NCBI RefSeq assembly: GCF_016924645.1
Contig: NZ_JAFFJV010000003.1
Location: 1 to 64,000 of the forward strand
Direction of reading: 5' to 3'
Length of the DNA: 64,000 nt
Source of the DNA: Rufibacter psychrotolerans
GTDB taxonomy: Bacteria > Bacteroidota > Bacteroidia > Cytophagales > Hymenobacteraceae
Shown: positions 1 through 10,500 of the stretch, piece after piece
Layout: each line of letters starts with the position of its first letter
Numbering within the stretch: position 1 is the stretch's first letter
The notes under the pieces: model-generated
Told to the model about the DNA's origin: nothing
The model's database searches: none
Seen by the model: the letters and a program-made list of their open reading frames with translations, nothing else
Made by a program: the position numbers and the translations under genes

Positions 1-5
1 ATTTG

Positions 6-37
6 TGGGGGTGGTTGGGCTTTTTCAACCACCCCCG
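6..37. terminator. GC-rich hairpin at window start
   Basis: An 11-bp perfect stem (GGGGGTGGTTG pairing with CAACCACCCCC) around a T-rich loop, followed by more C runs. It lies beyond the 3' end of the first GH43 gene and may terminate that minus-strand transcript. There is no clean U-run, so it could also be half of a G-rich repeat like the one at 17573-17789. Confidence 0.45.
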
Positions 38-84
38 CCCCCCCAACGCCTCTGCCTCACGCCAGGACTTCCCCGAGGGAAAAA

Positions 85-1713
85 TCAGTGCACAAGCCTG
101 AACCATTCAAAGCTGGCGGTGCCGCTGGCCGGCCCCTTGGCCACCAGGCCTACGCGCACGCCCCGGTCCCAGGGCGGCAGGAAAGCCCCGTTGATGGATT
201 CGCCGTTCTCCATGTTGTGCCAGGTGGTACCGTCTGGGCTCCAGGCAAACCGGAACTGGTCGCCCTGGGTGGCGGTGAGCCTGAACTGCAGGGTGCCCTG
301 GGCGGGCGCCTTGGCCTGGTCCAGCACCTCGGTCTTGTTGCCCTTGGTAGACCAAAGCCTGATTTCGCCGTTGGCCACCGAGATACCGATGGCGTTGTCT
401 GGGTCGCCGATGGCGGCCAGCCCCGCCGCCACTCCTTTGCCCATGGCTTTCTGGTCCAGGGCCACGGTGGCGGTGTAGTTGTTCTGCAGGGTGCGCTGGC
501 TCAGCACGTTGCCCACTTTCTCGGGCGAGGCCTGCAGGGTGAGCCTGCCGCCGTTGCCGGTCTGCAGAGAATAGGTGGGCATGCGGTTCACAAACCACTG
601 CCACGTTTGGGCCAGGCGGCTGGCCGAGAACTCTTCCTGCACATTCAGCTCATCGGAGGCGTTGGAGTTGTAGGGCGCCTGGGCCGTTACCGAAGGGGAA
701 TTGTCCCGGAACGAGGGCCAGCCGTCGGTTCCCCACACAATCTCGTCTAACAGGCCCTGCCGGCCTGGGTAAACGGTGCTCTGCGCGCTGTAGGCGTGGT
801 ACAGGAAATAGTCGCGGCCTTTCTCATCGGTGACCACGGTGCCGTGGCCGGGGCATTTCCACTGGTCGTTCTTTTTCATGATGGGGTTGTTGGCGTACTT
901 CTCCCAGGGGCCGCGCAGGTCCTTGGCCCGGGCCACCCCTACCCCATACGTACACTCGCGGCCGCAGCAGGCATCACCGGCGTAGAACAGGTAGTAGTAC
1001 CCGTTGCGCTTTATAAACGCCGGACCTTCCACCAGGCCGCCTTCCCAGGTGCCCTTCTCGTTGCGGAACAGCTCAAACTTCTCGCCCAGCAGGGTGGTCC
1101 TTTCTTCGTTCATGCGCTGGCCCCAGAGCGGCGTGGGCTTGCCCACGCTGTTGGCGTCTTCCTTCCAGATCAGGTAGAGCTCGCCCTTCTCATCCCGGAT
1201 GGGGAACCCGTCAATGGAGCCCACTTCCTGGCACACCAGGGGGCCCAGATCGGTGTAGGGGCCGGTGGCTTTGGTAGCCGAGGCGACCCCCACGCACAGG
1301 TTGCCGCCTTTCTTTTTGGCGGTGTAGTAAATGTAGTACTTGCCGTTGTCATAGCTGATCTCCGGGGCCCAGAAGTGGGCCTCGGCCCAGTCGGGTAGCT
1401 TGTTGGGGAACACATGGCCCACGGTCTCCCAGTCTACCAGGTTCTTGGAGTGCAGGATGGGGTACAACGGTGCCCACTCAGAGGAAGTGGCCGTGGCCCA
1501 GTAATCATCGCCCACGCGCACCACCGAGGGATCTGCGTAGTCGCCGGGCATCACGGGATTGGTGTAGGTGACCGCCGGCGGAGTGGGCGTAGCGGGCGGG
1601 GTTGGCGTGGTGACGGGTGCCGCAGCAGTGTCCTGGCTGGTGGTACCTTTGTTGACGTTACACGAAAAAGCCAGCAAGCTGACAATACAAAGCGAGAGTA
1701 GGTTGTTTTTCAT
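85..1713 (-). CDS. GH43 family glycoside hydrolase lipoprotein with C-terminal beta-sandwich domain
   Basis: The 542-residue product starts at the ATG at 1713, which gives an SPII signal (MKNNLLSLCIVSLLAFSC, lipid Cys18) followed by a Thr/Pro-rich linker; a longer reading from 1764 lacks a signal at its start. Residues about 50-350 form the five-bladed GH43 propeller with the expected acid triad: Asp61 (YADPSV), Asp168 (SIDG) and Glu229 (VEGP). The last ~165 residues look like the concanavalin-like C2 domain of GH43 beta-xylosidases and arabinofuranosidases. It probably removes terminal xylose or arabinose at the cell surface. It is the last gene of the SusC-to-GH43 minus-strand run. The exact substrate cannot be read from sequence alone. 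Confidence 0.9.
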   Translation of the reverse strand: MKNNLLSLCIVSLLAFSCNVNKGTTSQDTAAAPVTTPTPPATPTPPAVTYTNPVMPGDYADPSVVRVGDDYWATATSSEWAPLYPILHSKNLVDWETVGHVFPNKLPDWAEAHFWAPEISYDNGKYYIYYTAKKKGGNLCVGVASATKATGPYTDLGPLVCQEVGSIDGFPIRDEKGELYLIWKEDANSVGKPTPLWGQRMNEERTTLLGEKFELFRNEKGTWEGGLVEGPAFIKRNGYYYLFYAGDACCGRECTYGVGVARAKDLRGPWEKYANNPIMKKNDQWKCPGHGTVVTDEKGRDYFLYHAYSAQSTVYPGRQGLLDEIVWGTDGWPSFRDNSPSVTAQAPYNSNASDELNVQEEFSASRLAQTWQWFVNRMPTYSLQTGNGGRLTLQASPEKVGNVLSQRTLQNNYTATVALDQKAMGKGVAAGLAAIGDPDNAIGISVANGEIRLWSTKGNKTEVLDQAKAPAQGTLQFRLTATQGDQFRFAWSPDGTTWHNMENGESINGAFLPPWDRGVRVGLVAKGPASGTASFEWFRLVH

Positions 1714-2039
1714 ACGCAAAGGCAGGCTTGTTAGACGAATGATTTCTGAACCGGAAATGTACAAAGGCCACTGCCTTATACGGCTGGCTCTTCTCTGAGG
1801 CGACCGGTAAAAAGCCAGACTGGCCGAAAGCAGCGGGATGGAGCCAAGGCTCTAACCAGAAAGCAGTTTTGGGAGCGTTGCTGCCTTTTTTGGACGCAAC
1901 CAAGGCTGCGTACCTGGTGAACCTTGGCTTAACGGCATCTTTCGCTTTGCCAGCGTGGGCCAGGCCTTCCAACTGAATGGGTGCCCTTTGGGGCAAGGCG
2001 TTTATCTTCATGGCTTTTTTCATAGACGCTGTTGTTGGT
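1714..2039. other. Intergenic gap in the PUL, no gene recognised
   Basis: This 326-bp spacer separates two GH43 genes that are otherwise in one run. The open frame across it reads as low-quality sequence without a domain. No clear terminator or palindrome copy was seen, so it may carry an internal promoter or be a decayed remnant. Confidence 0.4.
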
Positions 2040-3128
2040 TTACTTCTGCCCTGAGGGCACCGGAAGGGGCACCCCCGCCGGAATGGGCGTCCCGAATACG
2101 GGATAACCGTCTGCCGTCCAGGTGAATTTCTGCATTCTGATGTCGCGGTCCCAGCCGGGGGCGGCGGTCTTCTTGGCGTGGTAAAGGATCCAGTCCTCGG
2201 TATTGTCGGGGGAGGTGGTGAAGCTGCAATGCCCCACGCCCAGCACCTGCGCCGTTCCCTCAAACACGGGCCCGCTGGATTTTACCCAATTCTGGGGCTG
2301 CATGGGGTCGGCCAGGGTATCGGCCAGGGTCAGTTGGCCCAGGCGGTACTCTTTCAACCATGATTCACGGGTAGAGTAAATCACAAACGCCTTCTCGCGC
2401 TTCTTAAGCAGCTCGGGGCCTTCGTTCAGGTCCAGCTCCCCGCCGGTTTCCCAGGGCTGCGTGGGCGAGGAAATCTTCACCCGGTTAGAGCTAATGGTCC
2501 AGGGATTGCTCATTTTGGCCAGGTACAGGTGCTGTTTGGTCCGGTCAGTCCCGGCGTTTTCCTCCCACCCCGACCATACCGCGTACAGCTGCCCGTTCAG
2601 GTAAAACGGCGACAGGTCAATGGCCCACTTCACGGTTGTGGGGTCGGCCAGGTGATCGCCGGTGTACAGCATGCCTTTGTCTCTGTACGGCCCAAACGGA
2701 CTGTCTGTGGTAGACTCCAGCACGCCCGACCGCTGGTGGATGAAGGGCCCGCCGGGCTCCTTGCCGGCGGTGTAGTAGATGTACCACTTGCCCTCCAGAA
2801 AGTGGATCTCGGGGGCCCAGATGTTGTGGGCGTTCCAGCCGGTGGCAGGCGCCTTCCAGACCGGCACCCGCTCGCCCAACTGAGTAAGCCGGGTTGACTG
2901 CGATACGTAGATCCCTTTGTTGGCAGACCCGCAGGAAAAGTAAATACTGTCTTTCTTCAGCACCCAGGGGTCGGCGCCCTCGGCGATGGGGTTGGTGAAG
3001 TACCGGACCGCGTCTGCCTTTCTGGCCTCCGGCCCCGTTACGGCCGGAAGCACGGTGCCGGGCCTACACCCCAGTACACCCAGGGAGGCAAGCAAAGCCG
3101 TAAGTACCAAGTGTTGGATGCGCATCAT
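2040..3128 (-). CDS. GH43 family glycoside hydrolase lipoprotein (arabinanase/arabinofuranosidase type)
   Basis: 362 residues, with an SPII signal ending at Cys21 (LGVLGC). It is a single-domain GH43 propeller with Asp53 (GADPWV), Asp171 (WAIDLS) and Glu236 (LNEGPEL) in the positions of the general base, pKa modulator and general acid. The motifs NIWAPEIHF and GKWYIYYTAG are typical of exo-acting arabinofuranosidase-type GH43 enzymes. It lacks the C-terminal sandwich of the neighbouring GH43 at 85-1713. It lies in the PUL between that gene and the GH5-like gene and probably acts on surface-bound arabinan-type oligosaccharides. Two adjacent ATGs (MM) make the start uncertain by one codon. Confidence 0.9.
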   Translation of the reverse strand: MMRIQHLVLTALLASLGVLGCRPGTVLPAVTGPEARKADAVRYFTNPIAEGADPWVLKKDSIYFSCGSANKGIYVSQSTRLTQLGERVPVWKAPATGWNAHNIWAPEIHFLEGKWYIYYTAGKEPGGPFIHQRSGVLESTTDSPFGPYRDKGMLYTGDHLADPTTVKWAIDLSPFYLNGQLYAVWSGWEENAGTDRTKQHLYLAKMSNPWTISSNRVKISSPTQPWETGGELDLNEGPELLKKREKAFVIYSTRESWLKEYRLGQLTLADTLADPMQPQNWVKSSGPVFEGTAQVLGVGHCSFTTSPDNTEDWILYHAKKTAAPGWDRDIRMQKFTWTADGYPVFGTPIPAGVPLPVPSGQK

Positions 3129-3179
3129 GTTGGTTTTGGTTTTCTACACTAGGGGCTGATCCTATTGTCCCGATTCCTG

Positions 3180-3213
3180 TTTTGGGGCTGTTTTCTGGAA
3201 AAGGGGCTTGAAA
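3180..3213. repeat. Dispersed intergenic palindrome, copy 1
   Basis: TTTTGGGGCTG arm, TTTTCTGGAAAA centre and a degenerate right arm. It lies between a GH43 and the GH5-like gene. Confidence 0.6.
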
Positions 3214-3255
3214 TGGGTAGCGCCCCTTTGCCTCTAAGTCACCGCCCGGCCTGGT

Positions 3256-4416
3256 TTATCGGGCAGCGGTGGCCGGCACGGTGGTCATGCGCCTGATCAG
3301 GTCTACCTCGGCCTGGCTGTAGGGCGTACCGTCTTGCCGGAGGATGTCATGGAACCAGACCTGGGGTTCACGGGTGTACTGCTTCTCCCAGCTGTTCCAG
3401 GGGTAGATGGTCTGGGTTTTGCCGGCCACAAAGCCCCAGTTGATCATGCCCACCTGGTGCTTTCTGGCTACGGGCAACGAACCCTGAAACGTGCTGCCGT
3501 TGGGCCGCGCCAGGTACTCGGTACAGATAATGGGCCTGTTGTAACGCTTCAGCCAATTGATGCGCTGCTCCAGGTAGTGGGCGCTGTCATAGTTGTGGAA
3601 AGTGACAATGTCTGATTGGTTCAGCATCACCTTCTCAATGGCCGTGAGAGAGTCGTCTACCGACCAGTTGCCTTTCCAGACTGCCGAGGTAACAGGCTGC
3701 GACGGGTTCACGGCCCGGGCCCACACAAAGCTTTTCTGGAGCAGCGGCAGCACGTACGCCAGTTTGTTGGGCAGTTCCTGCTTGCCGTAGGCGGCGCCTT
3801 CGTTGAGGTTGTCTGGCTCGTTCCAGATGTCCCAGGCCAGAATGCGGTCATCCTGGGCAAAACGCCCGATGACAGCTTTCACGTAGCGCTCCAGGCGCGG
3901 GTGCTGGGTAGAGTCCTGCAGGCCTCGGGAGCCCGGGCTCTGCACCCAACCCGAGTTGTGCACGTGCGGCCTGGGGGCCCGCTGCCTGCCCGGCTGCGGG
4001 TGCGGGTCCCAAACAGAGTCAAAGATCACCAGCATGGGTTTAATGTGATGGCGCTCGGCCAGGTCCAGGAACAGGTCAATGCGCGCCAGAAAACCGGCGG
4101 AGTCTTGCTGGTACACCAGGTCATGCAGGTACACACGGGCCGTGTTCATGCCCAGGTCTGCGGCCCAGCCCAGCTCCCGGTTTATGGTGGCGGTGTCAAA
4201 GGTTTCGGCCTGCCACATCTCCAGCTGGTTAATGGCGGTGCTGGGGGTAAAGTTGGGTCCCAGGAGGATGCCCTGCGCCTGATACCATTCCCGGGCTTTT
4301 TCGTGGGTCCAGATGGCCCTGGGTTTTACCGTCTCTCTGGCCGCCTCTTTCCTGAAGCAGCTTTGGGTATACAGGCAGCCCACCAACGCGAGCAAGTAGA
4401 GTTTTTTCCAGTGCAT
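3256..4416 (-). CDS. GH5-like (cellulase/mannanase clan) glycoside hydrolase lipoprotein
   Basis: 386 residues with an SPII-type signal (two candidate Cys, 14 and 20). It has the (beta/alpha)8 pattern of clan GH-A: Arg in LGMNTARVYLHD, the acid/base Glu200 in DIWNEPDN and the nucleophile Glu300 in IICTEYLARP. The length matches the family. It is probably an endo-acting or backbone-trimming enzyme that complements the three GH43 debranching enzymes of the same locus. The family level (GH5 versus a related GH-A family) is not certain; a beta-galactanase or beta-mannanase activity is possible given the galactose genes next door. Confidence 0.8.
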   Translation of the reverse strand: MHWKKLYLLALVGCLYTQSCFRKEAARETVKPRAIWTHEKAREWYQAQGILLGPNFTPSTAINQLEMWQAETFDTATINRELGWAADLGMNTARVYLHDLVYQQDSAGFLARIDLFLDLAERHHIKPMLVIFDSVWDPHPQPGRQRAPRPHVHNSGWVQSPGSRGLQDSTQHPRLERYVKAVIGRFAQDDRILAWDIWNEPDNLNEGAAYGKQELPNKLAYVLPLLQKSFVWARAVNPSQPVTSAVWKGNWSVDDSLTAIEKVMLNQSDIVTFHNYDSAHYLEQRINWLKRYNRPIICTEYLARPNGSTFQGSLPVARKHQVGMINWGFVAGKTQTIYPWNSWEKQYTREPQVWFHDILRQDGTPYSQAEVDLIRRMTTVPATAAR

Positions 4417-4486
4417 AGGTCAATCACTTTGGGGCAAGGGTAAGCCGGGGCCTTTTCCCCGGCCCTTCGTTGGGCAATGGCCTTGA

Positions 4487-4521
4487 TTTTAGGCCTGATT
4501 TTATGAAAACAGCACTAAAAC
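4487..4521. repeat. Dispersed intergenic palindrome, copy 2
   Basis: TTTTAGGCCTG arm, ATTTTATGAAAA centre, CACTAAAAC right arm. Confidence 0.6.
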
Positions 4522-4747
4522 GCCTTTGTATCATGGTTTTCCCACTCACTTATTTTCCTCCCGGCTATTCTTAGTCGGGAACCTGGGACGGGGCGCAGGG
4601 GACCCGCCCCAGGCTCCAAGCAGGTCGCCGCTGACAGGAGGTGGAAAGCAGCTAGCCCCCCAGCGTTCTAACAAAGCCCGCTTGGAGAAAGAAATACCTT
4701 GTTTCCTCCGGCCGGGCGTACTCCTGGTCACGCACACCGCCGCCTAG

Positions 4748-4787
4748 CTGTTTCGGGCCCGTTTCCAGGAAAACAGGCCTGAAACAG
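4748..4787. repeat. Dispersed intergenic palindrome, copy 3
   Basis: One of the best copies: CTGTTTCGGGCCC pairs with AGGCCTGAAACAG around a GTTTCCAGGAAAAC centre. It lies just past the stop of the GH43 gene at 4800. Confidence 0.75.
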
Positions 4788-4799
4788 CCCGGCCTTGGC

Positions 4800-5888
4800 T
4801 TACTTCACTTCCCCCGAGGGGCGGATAATGGGCACACCGGTTTTAACCGGCTCCCCGAAGTTGGGCGTGCCGTCTGCGTTCCAGGTAAACCGCTGAATGC
4901 GCGGGTTTCTGGTATTTCCGCACCTTTGGTCACTGGCGGAGTTGGCGTGGTAAATGAGCCAGTCCTCGGTGCCGTCTGGCGACTTAAAGAACCCGTTGTG
5001 CCCCGGCCCATACGCGTTGTTCTCTGGTTTGGTGGCCAGCACGGGCGTGGGGGCTTTGATCCAGTCGTCGGGGTTCATGGGGTTGCCGTTGTCCCGCAGC
5101 GTCAGCCTTCCCAGCGAGTAGCTATCGGTCCAGCAGCCGCTGGCCGAGTAAATGAGGAAGACTTTGCCGGCCGCATTCCTGATGACCTCTGGCCCTTCGT
5201 TCACCAGGCCGTTCATCTCCCAGTTGAAGGTGGGCCTCGAGATCATGACCCGGTCGCCTTCTATGGTCCAGGGGTTGGCCATGCGGGCAATGTAGATCTG
5301 CTGGATGCCCGGGTCATTGGTCCCCACCCACCCCGACCAGATAAAGTACAGCTGGCCGTTGTGCGTGAAGACAGACCCGTCAATGGCCCAGCGGTCGGTG
5401 GTGGGCGTTAGCTTGCCTTTGAACTCCCAGGTACCGGTGGTGGGGTCTGCGGCGGCGTTTTCCAGCACGTACATGCGGTGGTTGACATCCTGGCCATCGT
5501 CGGCGGCAAAGTAAATGTACCACTTTCCGTTAAGCTGATGGAGCTCGGGGGCCCACAGGTTCTGGGAGTAAGCGGTGCCCGCCGGAGGGGTCCAGACGGT
5601 GGTGAACCGCTCTTCCTTCAACTGCGAGATAGCCGGGGTTTTGATCAGGCCTATGCGGTCTCCCAGGGTGTGGGTATAGTAATAGGTGGTTCCCTGCTGG
5701 TACACCCACGGGTCTGGCCCACTGGTGAGCAGCGGATTGGTAAAGGTGGTACTGGGGTTTGGCTTGGGGTTGGGGGTGACAGGATTTTCATCACCGCCCC
5801 CGCACCGGGCAAACAACAGCACCAAGCCCAGCCATAGCCACACGGGCTGCCTCCACCAGTTTGCTGCTCCAGATTCCGCTTTTTTCAT
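4800..5888 (-). CDS. GH43 family glycoside hydrolase (arabinofuranosidase type)
   Basis: 362 residues. The N-terminus has a hydrophobic segment ending LLFARCGGG, a possible lipoprotein signal with an atypical Arg before Cys29, then a Pro-rich linker. The GH43 propeller carries Asp59 (GPDPWV), Asp170 (WAIDGS) and Glu231 (VNEGPEV). NLWAPELHQ, GKWYIYFAADDG and NHRMYVLE are hallmarks of the exo-arabinanase/arabinofuranosidase branch. It is the first enzyme gene after SusD (68-bp gap) and therefore probably the core enzyme of the locus. A palindrome copy abuts its start codon. Confidence 0.9.
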   Translation of the reverse strand: MKKAESGAANWWRQPVWLWLGLVLLFARCGGGDENPVTPNPKPNPSTTFTNPLLTSGPDPWVYQQGTTYYYTHTLGDRIGLIKTPAISQLKEERFTTVWTPPAGTAYSQNLWAPELHQLNGKWYIYFAADDGQDVNHRMYVLENAAADPTTGTWEFKGKLTPTTDRWAIDGSVFTHNGQLYFIWSGWVGTNDPGIQQIYIARMANPWTIEGDRVMISRPTFNWEMNGLVNEGPEVIRNAAGKVFLIYSASGCWTDSYSLGRLTLRDNGNPMNPDDWIKAPTPVLATKPENNAYGPGHNGFFKSPDGTEDWLIYHANSASDQRCGNTRNPRIQRFTWNADGTPNFGEPVKTGVPIIRPSGEVK

Positions 5889-5914
5889 TTTAGGCCTGTT
5901 TTAGCGAAAATGGC
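5888..5914. repeat. Partial dispersed palindrome, copy 4
   Basis: TTTTAGGCCTG arm and TTTTAGCGAAAA centre, with the outer right arm lost. It abuts the start of the downstream minus-strand GH43 gene, inside its ribosome-binding region. Confidence 0.5.
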
Positions 5915-5955
5915 GAGAAGACGCCACTAGCATCTTTCTCGCCATGCCATTCACG

Positions 5956-7497
5956 TTAGAAATTCTGATCAAGGTTAGGGTTGAGGTCCAGCTCACTCTG
6001 CGGAATGGGCAACCACTTGTCTCTGGGTATGTCAAAGTTGTTGAACTCAGGGTCGCGGGCTTTCAACTCATTGATCCTGGCGGGATCGTCCAGGTATCCC
6101 CAGCGCAGCAAGTCCAGCCAGCGGGTGCTCTCGCCGGTTAGCTCCGTGATGCGCTCATGCTCCAGTTGGCGCAGAAACTCCTGCTGTGAGAGCCCTGGCC
6201 TTGTAGTAGAAAGTGGCGCCAGGCCGGCCCGCTGCCGTACCCGGTCTACGTACTGGTATGCCTCATTGGTACGCCCCAGGCCATTCAGGCTCTCGGCGTA
6301 CATTAACAGCACGTCGGCATACCGGATCACCCTAAAATTGATGGGGCCTTCAAAGGTTTCGCCATATTCTGGCACACCACCGGTCACTCTGATTGGGAAA
6401 TAATCATTAAGATATTTCCGATACCACACCCGTTGATCACCGGGTGGGACCAGCTCTGAGACTGCTTTCCCGTAGGAAGTGCCAGGGGTTCCGTTGTACA
6501 GTGCAGTGGCGGCTAACCGTGGGTCATTTTGCCCGTTAGTGGTTTGCTCTTCCATGAACTCGTTTACCACCCACCGGTGCATTTCCATATCATTGAACCC
6601 ATAGTTACCCCCGGGGCCAAAGAAGGGGCCGCGTTGGTTTCCTAAATTGGAGGTGGGGGAATCTTCATCAGTGGTGGACTGTATTTGGCTAAACTGCACC
6701 TCAAAAACAGACTCCATGTTGTTCTCTGTAGTGTGCAGAAAATTATCTCTGTAATTAGGCATTAAGCCATATTGCCCCTTTCCTTCCCCCTCCACCAACC
6801 AAGCAAAAGCATTTAGGGCCGGCTGGTACTCCCGCTGCTGTAAATGGGCTTTCCCTAACAAAGCATACGCTGCTCCGCGGGTGACTCTTCCTCTGTTTTC
6901 TGCATCATACGCGGTGGGCAGGTGGGGAACAGCCTCAGTGAGGTCTTTCTCAATCTGGCTCCAGGTGGCTTCCTCTGTTGCCTGCGAGGGCAAATCTGTG
7001 GGCTTGGAGGGCTCCAGCACCAGGGGCACGGACCTAAACAGAGATACCAGGTTGAAGTAATGAATGGCCCGCAGAAACTTGGCCTCTGCTATGTAGCGCT
7101 GCTTCAGGGTTTCATCCATCTGGATATTAGGCACATAGGCAATGACCTGGTTAGCCCTGTAGATGGCGCGGTAATGGTGGTCCCAGATGTTGCGGGTACC
7201 TTCAAAGTTGAGGTCTACCTGGGTAAAGTCAATGGTACTCTTTAGCTCTCCCCATCCGGTAGAGGCAAACCCGTCATCTGAACGCGGGTTCAGGTACATT
7301 TGCAGCCAGCGGGCGTAGGTCCCATTTCGGTAAAACGCCCCATAAACAGCATTGACCCCCGCCAGGGCGTCGTTCCCGGTCTGCCAGAAACTCTGTTCGC
7401 TTACCTCATTTGGGTTGTCTACGTCCAGGGTATGTTCACATGACAGGGCCGTGCCCACAAGGGCAAAAGCTAGGATGTATTTGGCTATTCTTTTCAT
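5956..7497 (-). CDS. SusD/RagB family nutrient-binding outer-membrane lipoprotein
   Basis: 513 residues with an SPII signal (LVGTALSC, then EHTLDVDNPNEVSE). The N-terminal SusD-like half has TPR-type helices and FLRAIHYFNLVSLF. The C-terminal RagB part has FRVIRYADVLLMYAESLN and ITELTGESTRWLDLLRWG. It caps the SusC transporter and delivers oligosaccharide. It follows susC by 33 bp on the same strand and precedes the GH43/GH5 enzymes, the standard PUL order. Confidence 0.96.
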   Translation of the reverse strand: MKRIAKYILAFALVGTALSCEHTLDVDNPNEVSEQSFWQTGNDALAGVNAVYGAFYRNGTYARWLQMYLNPRSDDGFASTGWGELKSTIDFTQVDLNFEGTRNIWDHHYRAIYRANQVIAYVPNIQMDETLKQRYIAEAKFLRAIHYFNLVSLFRSVPLVLEPSKPTDLPSQATEEATWSQIEKDLTEAVPHLPTAYDAENRGRVTRGAAYALLGKAHLQQREYQPALNAFAWLVEGEGKGQYGLMPNYRDNFLHTTENNMESVFEVQFSQIQSTTDEDSPTSNLGNQRGPFFGPGGNYGFNDMEMHRWVVNEFMEEQTTNGQNDPRLAATALYNGTPGTSYGKAVSELVPPGDQRVWYRKYLNDYFPIRVTGGVPEYGETFEGPINFRVIRYADVLLMYAESLNGLGRTNEAYQYVDRVRQRAGLAPLSTTRPGLSQQEFLRQLEHERITELTGESTRWLDLLRWGYLDDPARINELKARDPEFNNFDIPRDKWLPIPQSELDLNPNLDQNF

Positions 7498-7530
7498 TTC
7501 TACTTAGGATTAGATTACGTTCTCACACCT

Positions 7531-10500
7531 TTAAAACCCAAATTGAACACCCAGGGAGAAGATTCTGAGGGCAGGGTACTGGCCGTTGTCCAGTCCACGC
7601 TCAAAGATGTTCACTCCCACTATGTCCGGATCCAGCCCGGTGTATTTGGTGAAAGTGACCAGGTTCTGGCCGCTCAGGCTAACCCGGGCCGTTTGCACCC
7701 CAATTCCCTGCAGCAGCGTGACTGGTAGGTTGTACCCAATCTCCAGGTTCCTGAGCCGCAGGTAAGAGCCATCTTCCAGCCACCGGTCTGTGTCTGGCCG
7801 GGCGTTGAGCTGGATGCCAGGATCTGTGGTGCCAAACCCAATGCGGGGGTCTTCGGTGTCGGTGTTGGTGGGCGTCCAGGGCGAATAGTCACTACGGTAA
7901 GAGGCGTTCTCATTGCCCCGGTCGGTCCAGTACCGCGGCCGGTTGTAGATTTTGTTGCCGGCCACCCCGTACCACTGCATGGAGAAAGTGAAGTTGTTGT
8001 AAGACGCGTTAAACACAATACCGCCTTGGATGTCGGGCCAGGGGCTGCCCACGTACGTGCGGTCCTTGTCCACGTCCAGGATTCCGTTGCCGTCGGCATC
8101 CACGTACCGTATGTCGCCGGGCTTGGCATTGGGCTGCACCCGGTGGGCGTCAATCTCCTGCTGCGACTGGAAGATGCCGTCGGTCTTCAGCACGTACCAC
8201 TCGCCAATGGCGCGGCCCACCTGGGTGCGGGCATCGCCAGACTGAATGTAGGTGCGGCCTTCGCCCAAGTTCCCCAGCCCGATCACCTCGTTTTTGATAT
8301 GGGTCAGGTTTACGTTCAGGTCCCACTGGAAGGGGTTTTCGGCACTGCGCAGCGTGGCAGACAGCTCTACCCCGGTGTTCCGTAATGAGGCAGCATTCAC
8401 GGGCGGTGAGCTGGTGGTGCCTGCCGGCGCGGCATTACCGGTGGTGAGCGGAACAGGAAGGTTGGTAAGCACGTCCTCGGTTTCAGAGATGAAATACTCT
8501 GCCGTTACACTCAACCGGTTGTTCAGGAAAGCCGCGTCTACCCCAAAGTTGGTGGTTTTCTTTTCCTCCCAGTGCAGGTCCTGGTTTGCTAGCTGAATGT
8601 TGATGGCACCAGGGGCAATACTTTGCTCCGGCCCAAAGATGGCCCTGGGAAAAGGACTGATACGGCCAAAGTACTGCCACGGCGACAGCACCTCACTGTT
8701 ACCCAAGGCCCCGTAGGAAGCCCGGAGTTTCAGGTCACTCACCCCCGGCACGGTAAAGAAGGGTTCCTCACTTATGCGCCAGGCCACAGACACAGACGGG
8801 AAGTTCCCCCACCGGTAATCTGGCCCAAACCGGGAGTCGCCGTCCCTCCTGAAAGAGGCGCTCAACAGGTATTTGTCGGCAAAGCTGTAGTTGATGCGAC
8901 CCAGGTACCCCAGAATGGCCCACTCATTCCGGAAACTGCCCACAATGGGGTTGTCGCCTTGGTTCAGTACGGTGTAGTACTGGCCGGCAGAATTGAACGG
9001 AAGGTTCTGCTTTTGCCCGTAGATCTGCTCGTACTTAAAGATCTGGTTGCTTATCCCGGCTACTGCGCTCACGTTGTGCTCTCCAAACTGCCGCTCAAAG
9101 TTCACGGTATGCTCAAACAGCGTAGACAGGAACTGGGCCCGGTTTTCATCGGCGGTAGCCCGCACGTTCGGCGTATTTTGTCGGATCACTCCGGGCCGGC
9201 GGAACCCTCTGAAGTTGTCAAAGCTTGACTCCAGACCGGCGTTGAACTTATAGGCCAATCCTTCTAAGATCTCAAACTGCACAAAAGCGTTTCCTCTGAT
9301 CTTGTAGCTATACAAGTCCCGCTGCAGCAGGTTCTGCAGGGCTATTGGGTTTTCAGCAAAGGTGTTGGCAAAAACCGGGTCCCCCACAGACCACCCTTCG
9401 GGGTTGTTGGGTCCCACATACCGGCTGCTTTGGATGGGCATAGTGGGCAGCATGCGCAGCATGTCTACCAAGGGGTTGCCTTCCAAGTAGTCATCATGGG
9501 TATACGACAGCAGGAGGAACTCGCCAAAGGAAAAGCGCCCGCGCTCCCCGGTGGTATTGATCCTGAAGTTGGCCCGCTCAAAGCTGTTGTCAATGATGGT
9601 GCCTTTGTTATTGAAGTAGTTTCCAGACACCAGGAACGTACCGGTCTGGCTTCCTCCGGAAAGGCTGAGGTTGTAATCCTGGGTAGACCCGGTGCGCATG
9701 AGGGCCTCCTGCCAGTCGGTGTCTACGTTGGGGTCAAACTCCGTGGAGACACTGGTCTGGGGCGGCACTCCTACCTCGGCATAGGCCTGCCGGTTCAGCT
9801 CGGCAAACTGGGTGCTGTTCATCAGGTCCCACCGCTTCCGGAACTGCTGGATACCGGTTTTCACGTTTCCGGTAATCTGCAGGGGGCCTTCCTTCCCCCG
9901 GCGGGTGGTGATGATGATGACCCCATTGGCGGCCCTGGACCCGTAAATGGCCGCGGCCGAGGCATCTTTCAGCACCTGGATAGACTCAATGTCATTGGGG
10001 TTGAAGTCTGGCGTGGCGTTGGACAGCATGCCGTCAATCACGTACAGCGGCTCGTTGGCGCCAAAGGTACCGGTTCCCCTAATGTCAATCTTGGCGCCGG
10101 CGCCCGGTGCCCCGGTGGTGCGCACCGTAACCCCGGCGGCCAGGCCCTGCAAGGACTCCGCCACGGTGTTGGCGGTTACCCGGCGGGCATCGCTGGCATC
10201 TACCACCGACACGGCCCCGGTGAGATCTTCCTTCCGCACGGTCTGGTAACCAATCACCACCACCTCGCTCAGAGCCTGCTCATCTGACTGTAGTGTCACG
10301 TTCACGGTAGTTTGGCCGGCAATGGGCACCTCCTGCGACCGGAAACCTATGTAGGAGAACACCAGAGTACCGTTTTCCTGCCCCGGGGCCAAGGTAAGGG
10401 TGAAGTTCCCATTTGCATCAGTAGAGGCGCCGTTGCTGGTGCCTCTAACCACTACCGTCACTCCCGCCAGGGCCTCCCCCGCAGTGCTTACTACCCTGCC

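Larger units (their letters stand above)
4417..4799. other. Intergenic spacer with two palindrome copies
   Basis: 383 bp without a credible gene. It holds two copies of the dispersed palindrome (4487-4521 and 4748-4787) and GC-rich inverted stretches between them. It splits the PUL run, so the genes on either side may be separately controlled or processed. Confidence 0.5.

Noticed and set aside
1658..2263. Long minus-strand open frame across the gap between two GH43 genes
   Set aside because: It overlaps the real GH43 gene in another frame, has low-complexity composition and no domain.
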